A stretch of 64,000 bases of DNA from Rhynochetos jubatus (GCA_027574665.1 CM050653.1:39444118-39508117); one strand, 5' to 3'; counted from the stretch's first letter, positions 24,901 to 36,601 are shown. Program-made: numbers and translations. The notes: a model not told the origin generated them from the sequence alone.

Positions 24901-27800
24901 GTTACAGAAAGAGGTGAAGACGTATGTCAGGCTAGTTTAACCATTATTTCAGCACCAGTCTGGCTAAATCTGTTTCTAAATCAATCTAGTTCTGCTACTT
25001 CCGTGACCAAACAACGTACAGAAAGGCCTTAAGAACTGAAACAATAAAATCCCGAAGGAAAAGTAGTTTATAATGAAAACATCGGGGCTGATAATGAAAC
25101 TTCTACCAATGGTCTGAGTTGGCAGTCAGCTGAGTTAGCAAACAGTAATAGGGAGAGACAGTCCAAATTCTGCACCGTCTGTCTGTGGGACTGATCAGCC
25201 TTGACGATGTTTCACCCTACCTCTCCAAAATGAGGTGAAAGGCTCTGTTCAGGCAACAGGCAAAGCTGTTTCCATCTGGCATATCCTTCTTTCTTATGAG
25301 CTTCCCCCTACTGATTATTAAGGAGCTGTTTTACATAAGCCCCCCCACCCCATTTGCCTCTGGACTCCCAGCTCATTCTTGTCTCATTACTGCGGTTTTG
25401 ATGCCCACAAGACATTTTAATAAGAATTAATTTCCTACCCGAGAAAGCCCTAATATGTACTGCACAGTGATGTTAATGAAAAACAGTAGGTGCTGCAGCA
25501 TCTAATTCCTGGGATTTTGTGATTAATTGTGACAGCAGCATTAACAGTAAATACGTTCGGTTTATGTCAGCTGCTGATTGACAAAATATTTATCTATTTT
25601 CTTCCAGTATAGGTCATATTTATAAATCTCCAGGTGAATCCAAAAGTGGCTTCTTTAGCCACTACAACCTCTACATGATAAATTATTTCTGTGACTCATT
25701 TTTTAAGATATATCCTGCTGTATGCGAACTTAGAAGGTATTTTTGCAGAAATATTTATTGCATGCTCTGTGCTTCATGGCTCTGCTTAGCAGGCTAGCAT
25801 TAGTGCCGTGTTTTTTGTGACTGACATTTGCATAACTTGGATACCATGGGTTCAGTAAAAGTTCTGTATTTCCAAAGCTCTCCTTACCGTAGGGATCTAG
25901 TATAAAATGTATTGACCTTCTATGCTTATTAACGTCCTTTTACTTACTGTTGAACTTCTTGCAGTTTATAATGTGGTTTATCCTGACAAAATGATAAAGA
26001 GGTAAAGAGCTGAAAGGGAGGAACTGAATCAACAAGAGACAAAGTGACTTATAAGTTGCCCAAATAATCATGCCAGATGGCTGAAAAACAAGGGCAAGCT
26101 TCCTTCTGACCTATGCTGCTGCTCTTCGAGGGTTGCACCCTCTTTACAGTTTCTTCCACTGGGAAAGAATTCTTCATGTAAATAATTCTGGATTTAACAA
26201 CACTATTTTAATAGCTTTTAGCATCCTTATTCAGCTTTACTGTTTCTCTTCCCTTTGCAAAATGCCCTTCATAAAAATGGAAACGCATTAAGATTTCTCC
26301 TTCAGTCTCTGTTGCAAACAGGGATCTGAATCAAAGACCTGATCTGGCCGCTATTAGTGGAGGCACATCAGATCAGGTGGGCTATGGCTGATGAAAACTG
26401 CATTGTGATTTTGTCAGACAGAGCAAACTATCAGATCATCAAATGTGATTGTAAATGAAGTATGAAGTCTGAAATGGCTGGAAAATTCTGCAAAGCACCA
26501 TTTTCAGATAAAGGCAAGGAGAATTACTCAAAATATAAGGAGGGACCTGCGAAAAGAAGAAGAAAAAAACCAAGGCTTTTCAGTTCAAGGGGTTTTATGT
26601 ATTTGTGAATTTTCTAAAGCGTTGTTTTCCTCCACTGTCGTTGTCTAAAGCACTGCACTCCGTTACTCTTGTTGTGCATTTACATTTTTCTTTGTTGCCG
26701 AGGACAGCCAGCTTGAATTAGAAGCTGTTCATAGCCAAATTCTGAAGTATCAGGACGTGGCAATGGAATAAAGCAGTACCGCTCCACCCCTTCTCCTAGC
26801 CTCGCAGGGAAGGGGGTTGAAGGGCCACACAGCAGCTCCTGAACTGCCACGGTTCCCGACTGACATGTTTTTTGCTTTACGCTAACCTATCAAGCTGTCC
26901 ATATCCCTCTGTCAGCTCGAGGCAGGGATGCCAGACTCTCAGATAAGGGCAGTATGATCAAGCAAGGTTGGTAATTGTCAGCCACCCCAGCTTAATCTGC
27001 TGCTGCATGGGTCTGTACGCTGCCAAAACTCTGTCATTCCTGTCTTGTGGGCAGCAGTTGTTTTCTAAAACCGGTCTACTGCTTTACAAAAATGACTCCT
27101 TCACTCCAGCGTGGGGATTTGTCAAAGCCCTGAGTCACAGAAAGGCCCCACAGAGGCTCTCTGCCCCGGGCTGTGGTGCCGCAACCCCTGCTGACAAGTC
27201 GCCCTGACTGATGCTGTTTGCATGAGCAGGAGCGTTCCCTTCACCGAGTCGCGCACGAGGCAAAGGATCAGGTGGAGAATTTAATATTAAGAGCAGAACG
27301 TTAAATTCTTACTATTCAACCTAACTCTCTGCTCCCAAAAATATATGTGGAATTTCATTAAAATAGGTCGTTTTCTGCACAAAGCAAGTCAGTGCTCTTA
27401 GTTGGGTTTATACCTGTCATTGCCCAGTACCGTACTGAACAAAACATCCATTTTAATACAGTCTGCAATGTTCCTAAAGGCTTAGGAACTGCTGTCAGCT
27501 GAATCTATTCACACTGGTGGTTCAGTCACTGCACCAAGTATGCTCTGCAAGCGAGTCACCTTTACAGTGTTAGTGGCACCTTCTTGAATAATTTGCTACC
27601 ACCAGACTGCGTGTCCTTTGGGTCCTCTTGAAAACTGAAGAGGAAAGGATAGACAGGAACATGATATGGCAACACCAGTGCTGAAGTGACTTAAGTCTTG
27701 TTATTACTATACATTTGGAATGGTTTTCCCTATGTTTTTAAATTTCATCAGTGAATTTTTGTAAATTCCCAAGTTCTTTTCTTGCCGATTTTTTTTTCAG

Positions 27801-27922
27801 TCTTTCATTTTCTTTCCCTTTCCTCTTTCCTTTGTCCCCTTACTCTCCTTTTCCTCTTTCCTTTTCCCCTTCTTTTCCTTCTCCTTTTCCTTCTTTTTCT
27901 ATTCTACTCTATTCTACATCCT
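27801..27922 (+). repeat. Polypyrimidine tract
   Basis: The + strand is almost entirely C and T for about 120 bp, with an uninterrupted 58-nt pyrimidine run at 27843-27900, followed by a short 'attctact' pair. Open + frames across it translate to Phe/Ser/Leu/Pro strings, which is a compositional artefact. Such tracts can adopt intramolecular triplex (H-DNA) structures under supercoiling and are often length-polymorphic. Confidence 0.85.
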
Positions 27923-28011
27923 TGGTTTTACTATTCTAAAACTTTTTATTTCAAGAAAATTCTAGACATGTGATACGGTTTTGCATGCTTTTGCTTCTAA
28001 TAATATTTATG

Positions 28012-28110
28012 GGTCAAATTTTACACCCTATAAATTTGAGTGGATAAATTTGGTGTAATTCCACAGATATTAATGGAATTTAAACTGACATCAGGTTCTA
28101 ACCCTACATT
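28012..28110. repeat. Ancient amniote fold-back repeat relic
   Basis: The segment begins 'gggtcaaattttacaccc', contains 'ggtgtaattcca', and ends 'catcaggttctaaccct'. This resembles the palindromic 'gggtcaaattctgc ... ggtgtaa ... ccattga ... tggagttacacc' elements common in turtles, crocodilians and birds. Arms AATTCCA (28057-28063) and TGGAATT (28074-28080) still pair perfectly. It is non-coding. I cannot assign a library family name without a search, and the boundaries are approximate. Confidence 0.45.
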
Positions 28111-28980
28111 TTAATGATTGATTTGCATGGTCTCAGCTGTGAGACAATTTGTCTTAAGCTCCCGTTAAATCAAAAACGAGTGTTTCTGACTGAGTATGCC
28201 AATCATTCTAGCTTATCTAGTGAGAGATGCCACATGCTTTCTCCTGCTCTAGCCTTATTTTTTGACAGCTACTTATGCTACTTATTGTCTAATTGGGCCT
28301 GCCAACCCTCCCTGTACATCCCAATCTGTCCAGCCCAGACACAAACTGAACCATTTGCCTGAAACGTTTATAAAATCTGCATACGGTTGTTGCTTACAAG
28401 AGATGGGGGTAAAAAAATACAGCCTAGATGTGACAACATGCTTGCTTCTATGTGATTATTGTTCAGAAAAAAGAAAGAATTGCAAAAATTAAAAGAAGAA
28501 ATTATACCTGAGTATATGGGCTTTCTGAGTATAATGGGGTACAATGGACAGGACGATAGCCGCATTTTCTTCGGAGGCTTTCACCCTCACCAGGCAGTAA
28601 GGGCTAAATCCTGCTGTCTGTTGCTTGCTGTGCTGTGAAAGAGCAGGAGGTAAGAGTAATTCCCAGGCAGTACCAAAGGGTAGGAGATAGATCTTGCTGA
28701 TGTGCCCCAGTGCACAGTGTAGGGTTTCAGGAGGACGAGGATGTCCCCACACGTAGCAATGGCCGGTAGGTTAGGACCTGCTTTGCCTCCACGCAGAGAA
28801 ACAAGAATTTCCCCATGCTGGGTCCCACTGTGAAATCCTGCTTGCCAACACCAGGATTCCCTCCATGGAGAATACACCTGCCAACCTCTGCTTAACCTTA
28901 CGGCTGTGATTTGCCAAACAGCATGCCAGCATTTGGACAACAGTTTCTCAGTGGGGCTGGCAGAGCTCTGACATCCATCA

Positions 28981-29055
28981 GGACCTGATCCAAAGATCCT
29001 GGGATCTGACAGGGGAAAAAAAAGCCCATTGATCTCAGTGGCTTTGGATCTGTCC
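28981..29055. repeat. Fold-back repeat relic with terminal inverted arms
   Basis: The left arm 'ggacctgatccaaag' (28981-28995) and right arm 'ctttggatctgtcc' (29042-29055) are reverse complements apart from one substitution and one indel. The inner part carries 'agcccattgatctcagtgg', the typical centre of old amniote repeats of the 'gatccaaagcccattga' type. A G and A run (about 29020-29033) interrupts the loop. Probably a non-autonomous relic with no coding capacity. Confidence 0.45.
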
Positions 29056-31593
29056 TTTTGCTCGTCTCCTTTGATGATTTATACAACACTGACATGCATA
29101 TCTCACTTCGGAAGCACACAGGGCACACGGTTTTAATCTCACCATTTCCCTGGTGACAGGGAAGGAAGTTGCTGGCAGCTAAGACACTGGAAAACACCCA
29201 TTATTCTGTACATTATTCTTACTTTTTACTTCCCCATGGAAGGTAGAAATTGCAGTGAAAAATCACTAATATTTTGTTTTACAGTCTTTGCTTGCCCTTG
29301 AAGGCACAGTAAAATATTACAAAGTGCAATTTCGTGTGTGTGTGTAAAAACGATGAGAAAGTTTTATATCAAAATGGGAGGTAAGGGAACATTAACAACC
29401 AAAAGCCACTGGAAAGCAAATGACCGCTTTCCCTAGGAAAAGCTTGGAGAAGGCATCTTTCCATGTAACAGGGAATGCTCTTCTCTGATTGGAAGGTGAG
29501 AACATTTCATCCTTGTGAAGCCTTTGTTTGTAAACTGAAGATTGCTACGCCGTTGGCAGCAGTGCTTGACTAGTTATGCTGTTCCGGACCAAGTCCTACA
29601 GTAACGGTGGCGACAAACTAAACTTTAAATAAGTCACAACTCAAGATTCGTCATGTCCTGAAGAGCAGTTTTCAAGGGCAGCCAGGGGTTGCCACGCTGA
29701 GTATCTGGCGGTCAGACCCAGTACCCTGTGCAGTTCTCCAAGGGATGCCCTCACAGCACCCAAGTTCATGGAACCAGCGCACCTCCTACCCACTGGAGAG
29801 ATCGACAAACCAGCAGTCACTTTTGTAAAGCAGGAGGGACGTTTTGCTATATTTTTAGATGTTCATTCCAGCCCAACACCTTTTTCCTTCTTTGTTCCCA
29901 CCCTGGTTGGTGCAATTTTTTCAGCACTAGATGTCAGTATGGACTTGCGATACCAGATCGCTCTGTATTTTCCCTTTAACAAGAGAATTGCCATCCAGAA
30001 TGAAACCAGTCTTTCCAGCCTCCTGATGTGCTTCCTACAGCACAGGTCTTTCCTTTACTGTTTAAACTCCACGTGGAAAGTGTAGAACCGCATTCTGTCC
30101 TCCGCTGGGATTAATACAGCTGCTGAACGGCACTATTTATTTTGATTATATCACATCTGAGCTAAAGAGGAGCTACCATGACTCTGGAGGAAAAGCTTTG
30201 TTTATAACATAATGGAGAAAAAGAAAAGGTTCTGAATTGCCTTGGTGGATTGTGACCCTGCTAAGGTAGCACTGTACAGGGGCTCTGCAGGGATGGTTAA
30301 TCCTGTAACGAAGGGCGCTCACCTCAACGAGAACCTACTGACGAGACTGTCTTTGCATTCCTATTGTCCAGAAAGACATTGCACTGTCTAGAAATGTTTT
30401 GCTAGACCAGGCTGTTACAAGGACTGTTCTAATTCAAGCCTGGTTTATTATTTGCCTGGCATTTTCCGAATACTGAACTGAAACCAGCTTGGGGCAGGGC
30501 AGCCGACCAGGAAGTGCAGGCTGGCTTTCTGAAGGGCTCGTTCCTACCACCCTCTGGAAAACATTTTGTTGCTTTAAGAAATGTAAGTCCCTCAGCCTAA
30601 ATTGTGCTGTTATGGGAGGGCTGGGGATGATGCATGAAGGACCCCGACTCCCCTTGTATTGCAAGCAGCAATCTGGAACAAGACACTGCTCCTCTTGCTC
30701 CTGGAGAAGTGAAAACTGGGGAAGGGCCGAGCGGGGAGAGGAGGAAGCGGGTTCACCATCCTGATTTCTCATCTCTTACTTTCATGGGTTCCGGCTTCTG
30801 TCGAGGGGATCCGAGCCAACACACCAGATGGAGCCTTTTACACCACCCTGGTGCTTGGTTTACACCAGGCGTGATGCACAGAAGCCGAGGCAGAAAACGC
30901 TTCTGGCAGAGAACGCAAAGCGGAGCTCTCTGACATTCCTCCTGACTTGGTACAGTTGTGGCTGCAATCTAGGCCTTCAGAAAAATCCAAAATGCTTTTG
31001 TATTCATCACCACGCATTAGTTAATAAAGTATTGCCCTGATAGGTGCACTAGTACACCTTGCTTTCATTACACTTTAAGCTTGTCACTGTCCCTTCGATT
31101 TCCGTTGCGCGAAGTCACTGCAACACGCACGACTGCCCAAAGCAGCTGGGCTTCAAAGCCCCGTGAGTAACTACCTAGCGTGGTTTCGTTCTCATGATTA
31201 GGCTTATCAGCAGCACACTGTGAGTAGGAGGCTATGGAATATGAGAAGAATAGTGCTTAAAGCTATCAATTGAAAATATTACCAAACACTGTGCAAAAAT
31301 AAGGACAAAGGTATTTTATTTTTTCTCCTGGATGCTGAGAAGTTAAGGTAATATTTGGCAGATAATACAGAACCTGAGAGAACACAGATTGTACTTGGCA
31401 AATCTAATGTCACACGGCTCTACCACCTGCTGTCATTCCTACGTACTTCACTTTGTTATTGTTTCTGTAATACTGTTTTCCATTTGCTCACCCCTGTCTA
31501 TAGATGTCTAGCATTCGAGCAATTAGTACTGCTAATGAAGGATGTATCCTGCAAAAGATCTTGTCTGCACTCAGCTTCTGAAGACCGGTTTAC

Positions 31594-31720
31594 CTGCGTC
31601 ATAGTCACTGTGTCAAGACTTGAAGCGCCTTCCTTGATAACTACCGTGAAGTGTTCAGACAAGGCGCTCTGGAAAGCTGGCGGGCTCTCTACGTGCAGAA
31701 GGGTTTCGTGGTCTCGCACC
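31594..31720 (-). other. Candidate unrecognised exon (127 nt)
   Basis: On the minus strand this segment is preceded by a good acceptor ('ttttgccttgcaatgcag') and followed by a CAG|GTAAAC donor. It is open in one frame and richer in CpG than its surroundings. The translation (42 residues, including an AFQSALSEHF stretch) matches no family I recognise. Splice-like borders occur often by chance, and neither neighbouring exons nor a promoter could be identified. It could be a lncRNA exon, an exon of an unknown gene, or nothing. Confidence is low. Confidence 0.15.
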
Positions 31721-31942
31721 CTGCATTGCAAGGCAAAACAGTGTAATTCAGGAATATACCTTGAGAGACTACCGTTGTTTCCCTCTGCAGGAGTAAAGGG
31801 AGCTGCGGCGATGAACAGTCCTCCCCCGGCTCCTGGATCCACATCCGGCTGGCATTGCTGGGTGCTGATACGCAAGATCCGAAAACAAGAGAGAGTAAAC
31901 GTACTTCCCATCTGTTAGTTTGTCCTGCACCCCCCCTTCTTA

Positions 31943-32012
31943 GAAATCACAGAAACAGAAAAATTAGCTGAGTGGGACCTTTATACGTCAACTCATCTAA
32001 CCCGGACTCCCA
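31943..32012 (-). mobile_element. CR1 LINE 3' fragment, reverse orientation
   Basis: The + strand reads 'aatcacagaaacagaaaaat', then 'gggaccttt', then 'actcatctaacccggactcc'. This is the reverse complement of a CR1 3' end (a 'ggttagatga' then 'aaaggtccc' order, then a tail of 'tttctgtgattt'). Divergence is substantial, so this is an old copy. Only the terminal 70 bp or so is recognisable. Confidence 0.55.
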
Positions 32013-33994
32013 TACTCGCAGATCTGCGTGTTCACGCCTCACGCAGATAAACACGTATTGATGCCACTTCATTTATGAATTGGTGCAAACGCCTTCAGTG
32101 TACATGTGGGCACAGTGCAAGCAACTATTTGCCTTCAGTTATTCCTTGAGCATATAATAAAAATGGTCTGCACAGTAGCATCTGAAGAAAGATAGTGTTG
32201 GGGTAGATAATAGCTGCATGAAAGGTCAGGAAGCTACACAATGGGATAATTCATGCAAAGCTGATAAAGAAACCACCAACAAGTAAAACTAACACCGTTT
32301 ATTGGAGAACCAGTAACAACACTGGCTTGATTGTGCACTAAAATGGCAAATTCATATGAATGGCATTTGGTATTGCATCTTGTTACCTACAAAGGCACTC
32401 AGTGGCTGCGATAATACAACTGTGAATGTAGAACAGCTTAGGAATTATCCTGGTGAATACTCTTTCCTATTAAAATTGTTAGACTAAAGCATATTTCTTA
32501 CAGTACTACTTTATAGCATGTGGTAATGGAGTGCACAGCACAAACTGCCATTTCTTCAAGTAAGTTATTTCCAAGTATGTCTTCCTGTACAAAATGGTCA
32601 ATCAATAAGTCCAGTCAAAATGTCAGTTTATTTTCAAGAGTATGTTATCTTTCCTGTGAGCAACAGTTTTCTCTACGGGTAACTCCAGGGTACAAAATAC
32701 AGCATACTGTTTACAGCGTGACAGAAACTTTAGAAAAACATAAACTTCAAACAAATGTAGATGGTTTTAAACAGAACTTTTATAAAGCAAGGACAAACTT
32801 CTTTATCATTGTAAGCATCACCACACATTTCCAGAATAATTTTAGGACCCAAACCTCAAGCTTTATGAGCTGCCTGGTTTTTTTATTCCATGAAGACTAA
32901 TCACAACACATTTCAGGTCTGGTTTTGATACATCAGTGTAAGCATAAGTGTAAATCTTTGTAGGATTAAAGACAATGAGTACAAAGAGTTATTCAGTGTA
33001 AATAAAAATCTAAGATACTGGATAATAGGGTCCCTTGCATCTCTCAAAATACCAGTTACCAGCTGGAGATACACTGATACCAAAATAGATCTAGAAGGTT
33101 GCCTACGACAGGTTTAAGTATAATTTGTAGTCACGCTCACAGGGATAACATGGAACCTATTTCCCTTAGCTTACAGGTGCAAAACATGTACCAGTCTCAT
33201 CTGCTGGATGGCTTACTCTAGCTGCAGGTGTAAGGCATGGGTATTTTACACATCTTATTTTAGAAGGACAAAACAGTTTGGGTTTGCTTTCTCTAGGAGC
33301 AAGTGAACACTTCAGAAGTCTCTTTCCAGTGTCTCTGAAGGGGTGGTGCACACCACTATTTGTTTTAAACAGCTGAACTGTACAGTAATGTGAAAACTGC
33401 GTTGATCTCTTCCAACCACAACGTTCACCTCTAGTTCGGTATCTGCTCAGAAAACCTAGTTGCCCAAACCCTGTTAGGAGCCCACAGTAGCTATTACAAA
33501 ATTAAGCTGTAGGTTATGGGGGGGTGCCGTTAGTTTCTAAACCTTTCTCCTTCAGAAAGGAGTGCCTGATTAGTTCTGGCTGGCTTTATTAGTTCAGGGT
33601 CAGATGCTTTTGTCAGAAATGAAACCTTGCTTGAAACCTTGTTTCAGCATCCCTGTAAAAGCCACCCAAGGGGGCAGGAGGGGAGAGGGAGGATGATCTG
33701 CCTGCATAGCTCACTTTTGAGCAAAATTCAGACCCCTGTTCCATTTATCAGCACACATTTTCCAAAACGTGTAATATTATGAATTTACAGCTAATTCTGT
33801 ATGCTTAGGGCACACCTGGTATTTTCAAGGAAACTGGTCAAGAAAGAAGTTGATTATTTTCACTTGCTGACAGACAAGGTAGTGTAACCAGAACTGAGGG
33901 AGGTATGCAGCTCATAACAAAGAACAGCGAGTATATTGGCCTGTCTAAACCAGTATTTTTCCACTATCCTGGACAAGGAACAAGGTGGCTAGTT

Positions 33995-34025
33995 CCTATT
34001 TTGTGCCTATTTAAGCACAAATAGG
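33995..34025. repeat. Inverted repeat (stem-loop)
   Basis: The arms CCTATTTTGTGC (33995-34006) and GCACAAATAGG (34015-34025) pair along 11 bp with a single extra T, enclosing an 8-nt loop. No function is evident. Its length is above that of the trivial hairpins scattered through the region. Confidence 0.5.
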
Positions 34026-35775
34026 TTTCCCTGGATATGTTTCTACAGGAATAACAACAGCATTCACTCACATAGGCCTATAGAAGTCAATTTTTATAGA
34101 ACTATCTGCTTTCCAAACGAGTCCTTGACATCTGTGGAAATATGGTCGGCAGCAGATGTTCTACTTTCTGTCTGCACTGTTTCCTCTTGTCACTGGTTAC
34201 TTTTCATGCTGGGTAGTAAGTTGAAAATTTTATGCAAACTACTTCTGGAGTGTATTAATGAACAAATGGGTGGAGGTTACAGTGCCAGGTACTTGCCTCT
34301 ACAAGACTTCATGGCTAGTAGACACTCATTCGTTAGGAGAAATGTTAGCTTGAAAATCTAACTGTACTGTTGGCTATATAAAACAAATTTCCCTGTGTAG
34401 AAAAATTTCTATTCAACCATTTTTAAGAGGGACTGGGAAGGATGGAAGGGAGAAAACTGGCTCAGAAGCGTGTCACATCGCTTTCCTGAAGATGTAGGTG
34501 TTCTTTGGAGCATGTGTCCAGTTTAGCCTCACACCTGATAGTGAGAGAGCTGCAAATATATGCCCTAGAAGCAAAACAAAAACTGAAGCCTCACCCCAAA
34601 AAACAAAAAAGAAAATCATATCACACTGGGAACAGCCACACTCCCTGAGAAGGGAACACAGTCTGACCTGCTGTGGCTTCTTTTCTGTGAAATACTCTAT
34701 GCTGTTAAAGGTAATTTTCTGATTGTAAGACTGAGTAACTGCGTGTCTTGAGGGCTTTTTAATTTTTTCCCCATAGACTTCATCATTGAATCCTAAACTG
34801 GATAAAACATAATTCACAATCAAATATAATCTGTATTTAATACTGGCTCAACTCTTAGATCCACTGTAAAGAAATTACAGAAAGTACTGTGGTACTGTGT
34901 AGCAATGTACTATTTTCAAATTACCATTTATTCCAGCAACTGACCAGCTCCACTAGTACTCAGTAGTGGAAATTTTAAAAAACTCGAAACTCTGAGCGTG
35001 CTGTCCTCTAAACCTGCTCCAGTAGGGCTGAACATGCCACAGGCATTCTGTGAGCAGCAGAAATTATGAGTCATGTTTGCAACATCCTTTGCCCATGCGG
35101 ATTCTTGGAATCCAGCAAGATAGGAATTCCTACAGCAGCTTTCCCTTCTGTGAGAATATTAATAGGACCTCTATCTTCTACATAACTGCTTATTTTCTAT
35201 ACTGTTAGTGTCTCTGAAAGATTTGGCTGAAGCTGGCCACGGGTTTCAAAAGTAACTGGTGGTAAAGCAGACAGCATATTCACACTGATTTTCTTTATGT
35301 AGGAAACGGAACGAGAAGGTGCTCATGCCTGATCTACCTTGGGGTTTCTACCACTGGTAGCAGAGACTACAGCTTATAATTCACAAGTGGGGATGGCATA
35401 GCTTGGGACGGCAGATTATCGACCCCAGCTGCCTGCCTGCCACCCAGCACACAAAAGACCAAGCTGTTCACGAGACAGCTGTGGAATCACTGCCTCTTGC
35501 TGAAACCAGCAACGGTTTACAGCAGCATCCTCTAAATGGGGTTCAGATTATACACAGAGTGCCTCAGCTGTCCAGAGAAGCAGTGTCGGGATGAAGAGTT
35601 AGGGCTGGTAACCTCCTCTGTCTCCCCCAACTATGGGACCACTTCTTGCAGATGGAACCGCGAGCTGCACTGATGCCAGAAAGCGAGTGCGTGCAGTTGT
35701 AGAGATGGTGAAAGCCGGGGGGAAAGGGAGGCCTTTACACCTACTGGCGCATGAGGATGAGTATCGAAGATGCCA

Positions 35776-35850
35776 TACGTGCGCATGTGATGTACGTGTT
35801 ACATCTGTACGTTACATACACGGCACACGTACAATAAGGGACATGTAATA
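35776..35850. repeat. ACGT/TACAT-rich alternating purine-pyrimidine tract
   Basis: The tract starts with 14 strictly alternating pyrimidine-purine bases ('tacgtgcgcatgtg', 35776-35789), continues into a second alternating block (35790-35799), and includes an imperfect tandem of a 'tgtacgtgttacatc' unit (35791-35805 and 35806-35818). ACGT recurs five times. It lies about 0.3 kb upstream of the CpG island. Such alternation favours Z-DNA. Several ACGTG cores are E-box/HIF-like half sites, but no binding can be claimed. Confidence 0.5.
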
Positions 35851-36436
35851 GGTGTAGCACAAATGTTACATAATACCCTGTGTATTAATTAAGGTTTCGA
35901 TCCGGTTTATTGTTAATTGTACAACAGCTTGGGCACTATGCCACTGTGACACAGGCACGAAGGTAGCTGGAATCCCTACCTAGATGGTACGGCGGAGTCC
36001 CGGGAGGGTGTACAGCACTACTTCACGAGGACACCCCTTATTTTGGAGCGGATGATAATCCATAAAAACAAGCAGTTTACCCCGGGTGAAAGCGGCGCGG
36101 CAGGAGGGCACCCGGCGGGCAGTGCCCGGCGCTCAGTCACCCCCGCTCCCGCCCGCTGCAGCCGCTCCCCTCCTTCACCTGCCGGGATGCGACACCCGGC
36201 GCGGCCCCGTGGGGCCGGTCCCGCGCCGGGCGGGAGGAGAGGCGTTGGCTCCCGCCGCCGTAACCGCTCCCCATCCCGCCCGCTGGTGCCGCCCCCAGTA
36301 TGGCGACACGTTAGAGGAGCGGCTGCGCCGGGGTGCCCGCCCCCCGCCCGCCCTCCCTCGGCACAGGGCACGGTGCGCCGCGGGCGAGCGAGCGGCCTCG
36401 CCGCCGTTGCCCTCCACCCCCCCCCAACCCCATAGG

Positions 36437-36510
36437 ACTCAGCGGCGGCGGAGGATGGCGGCGGCGGGCACGGCGGCGGCGGCGGGCACGGCGGCAGCGG
36501 CGGGGCCGAG
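36437..36510 (+). repeat. CGG-rich trinucleotide low-complexity run
   Basis: Interrupted (CGG)n/(GGC)n repeats occur in the ZNRF2 leader, broken by 'ggcacg' units that recur twice. The run encodes the Ala/Gly stretch of the uORF that begins within it. It is potentially unstable in length and able to form G-rich secondary structure in the 5' UTR. Confidence 0.7.
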
Positions 36511-36601
36511 CGGCCGCCCGGCGGGAGCCAGCACCGTCCCGAGCAGCTCATGGTGGCGCCCCGGACCCGCGAGCAGCGGCCGCGCCGGGGCCGCCAGCTG
36601 A
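36455..36601 (+). other. Upstream ORF in ZNRF2 leader (48 codons)
   Basis: ATG at 36455 has A at -3 and G at +4, a strong Kozak context. The surrounding 'gaggatggcggc' differs at one position from the TISU element (SAASATGGCGGC), which also doubles as a YY1-type site and is normally placed just after a transcription start. The frame is Ala/Gly-rich at first and stops at 36599-36601, 179 nt before the ZNRF2 ATG, so reinitiation is possible. Whether it is transcribed depends on the start site, which I cannot see. If the start lies upstream, it should reduce ZNRF2 translation. If the start lies downstream, it is irrelevant. Confidence 0.4.

Larger units (their letters stand above)
18001..35700. 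other. Intergenic 5' flank, proximal part
   Basis: No recognisable protein-coding exon. The longest open frame (about 187 codons on the + strand at 31355-31918, with no ATG at its 5' end) overlaps an open minus frame (31498-31911), and neither matches a family I know. Expected chance length in 64 kb of mixed-composition DNA is similar. The stretch holds a purine-rich tract (18.74-18.91 kb), an (AAAG)n run near 21430-21451, a long polypyrimidine tract (27.8 kb), two fold-back repeat relics (28.0 and 29.0 kb), a (GT)6 run at 29334-29345 and a minus-strand CR1 remnant (31.9 kb). These are listed separately where useful. Confidence 0.6.

Noticed and set aside
33388..33425. 'gatctcttccaaccacaacg' as a possible CR1 3' end
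   Set aside because: Only about 20 bp match, with nothing recognisable on either side. Too short to call.
1..36000. Search for the upstream neighbour MTURN or its 3' exon
   Set aside because: No segment encoding the recognisable maturin sequence was seen on the + strand. Either it lies further upstream or synteny differs.
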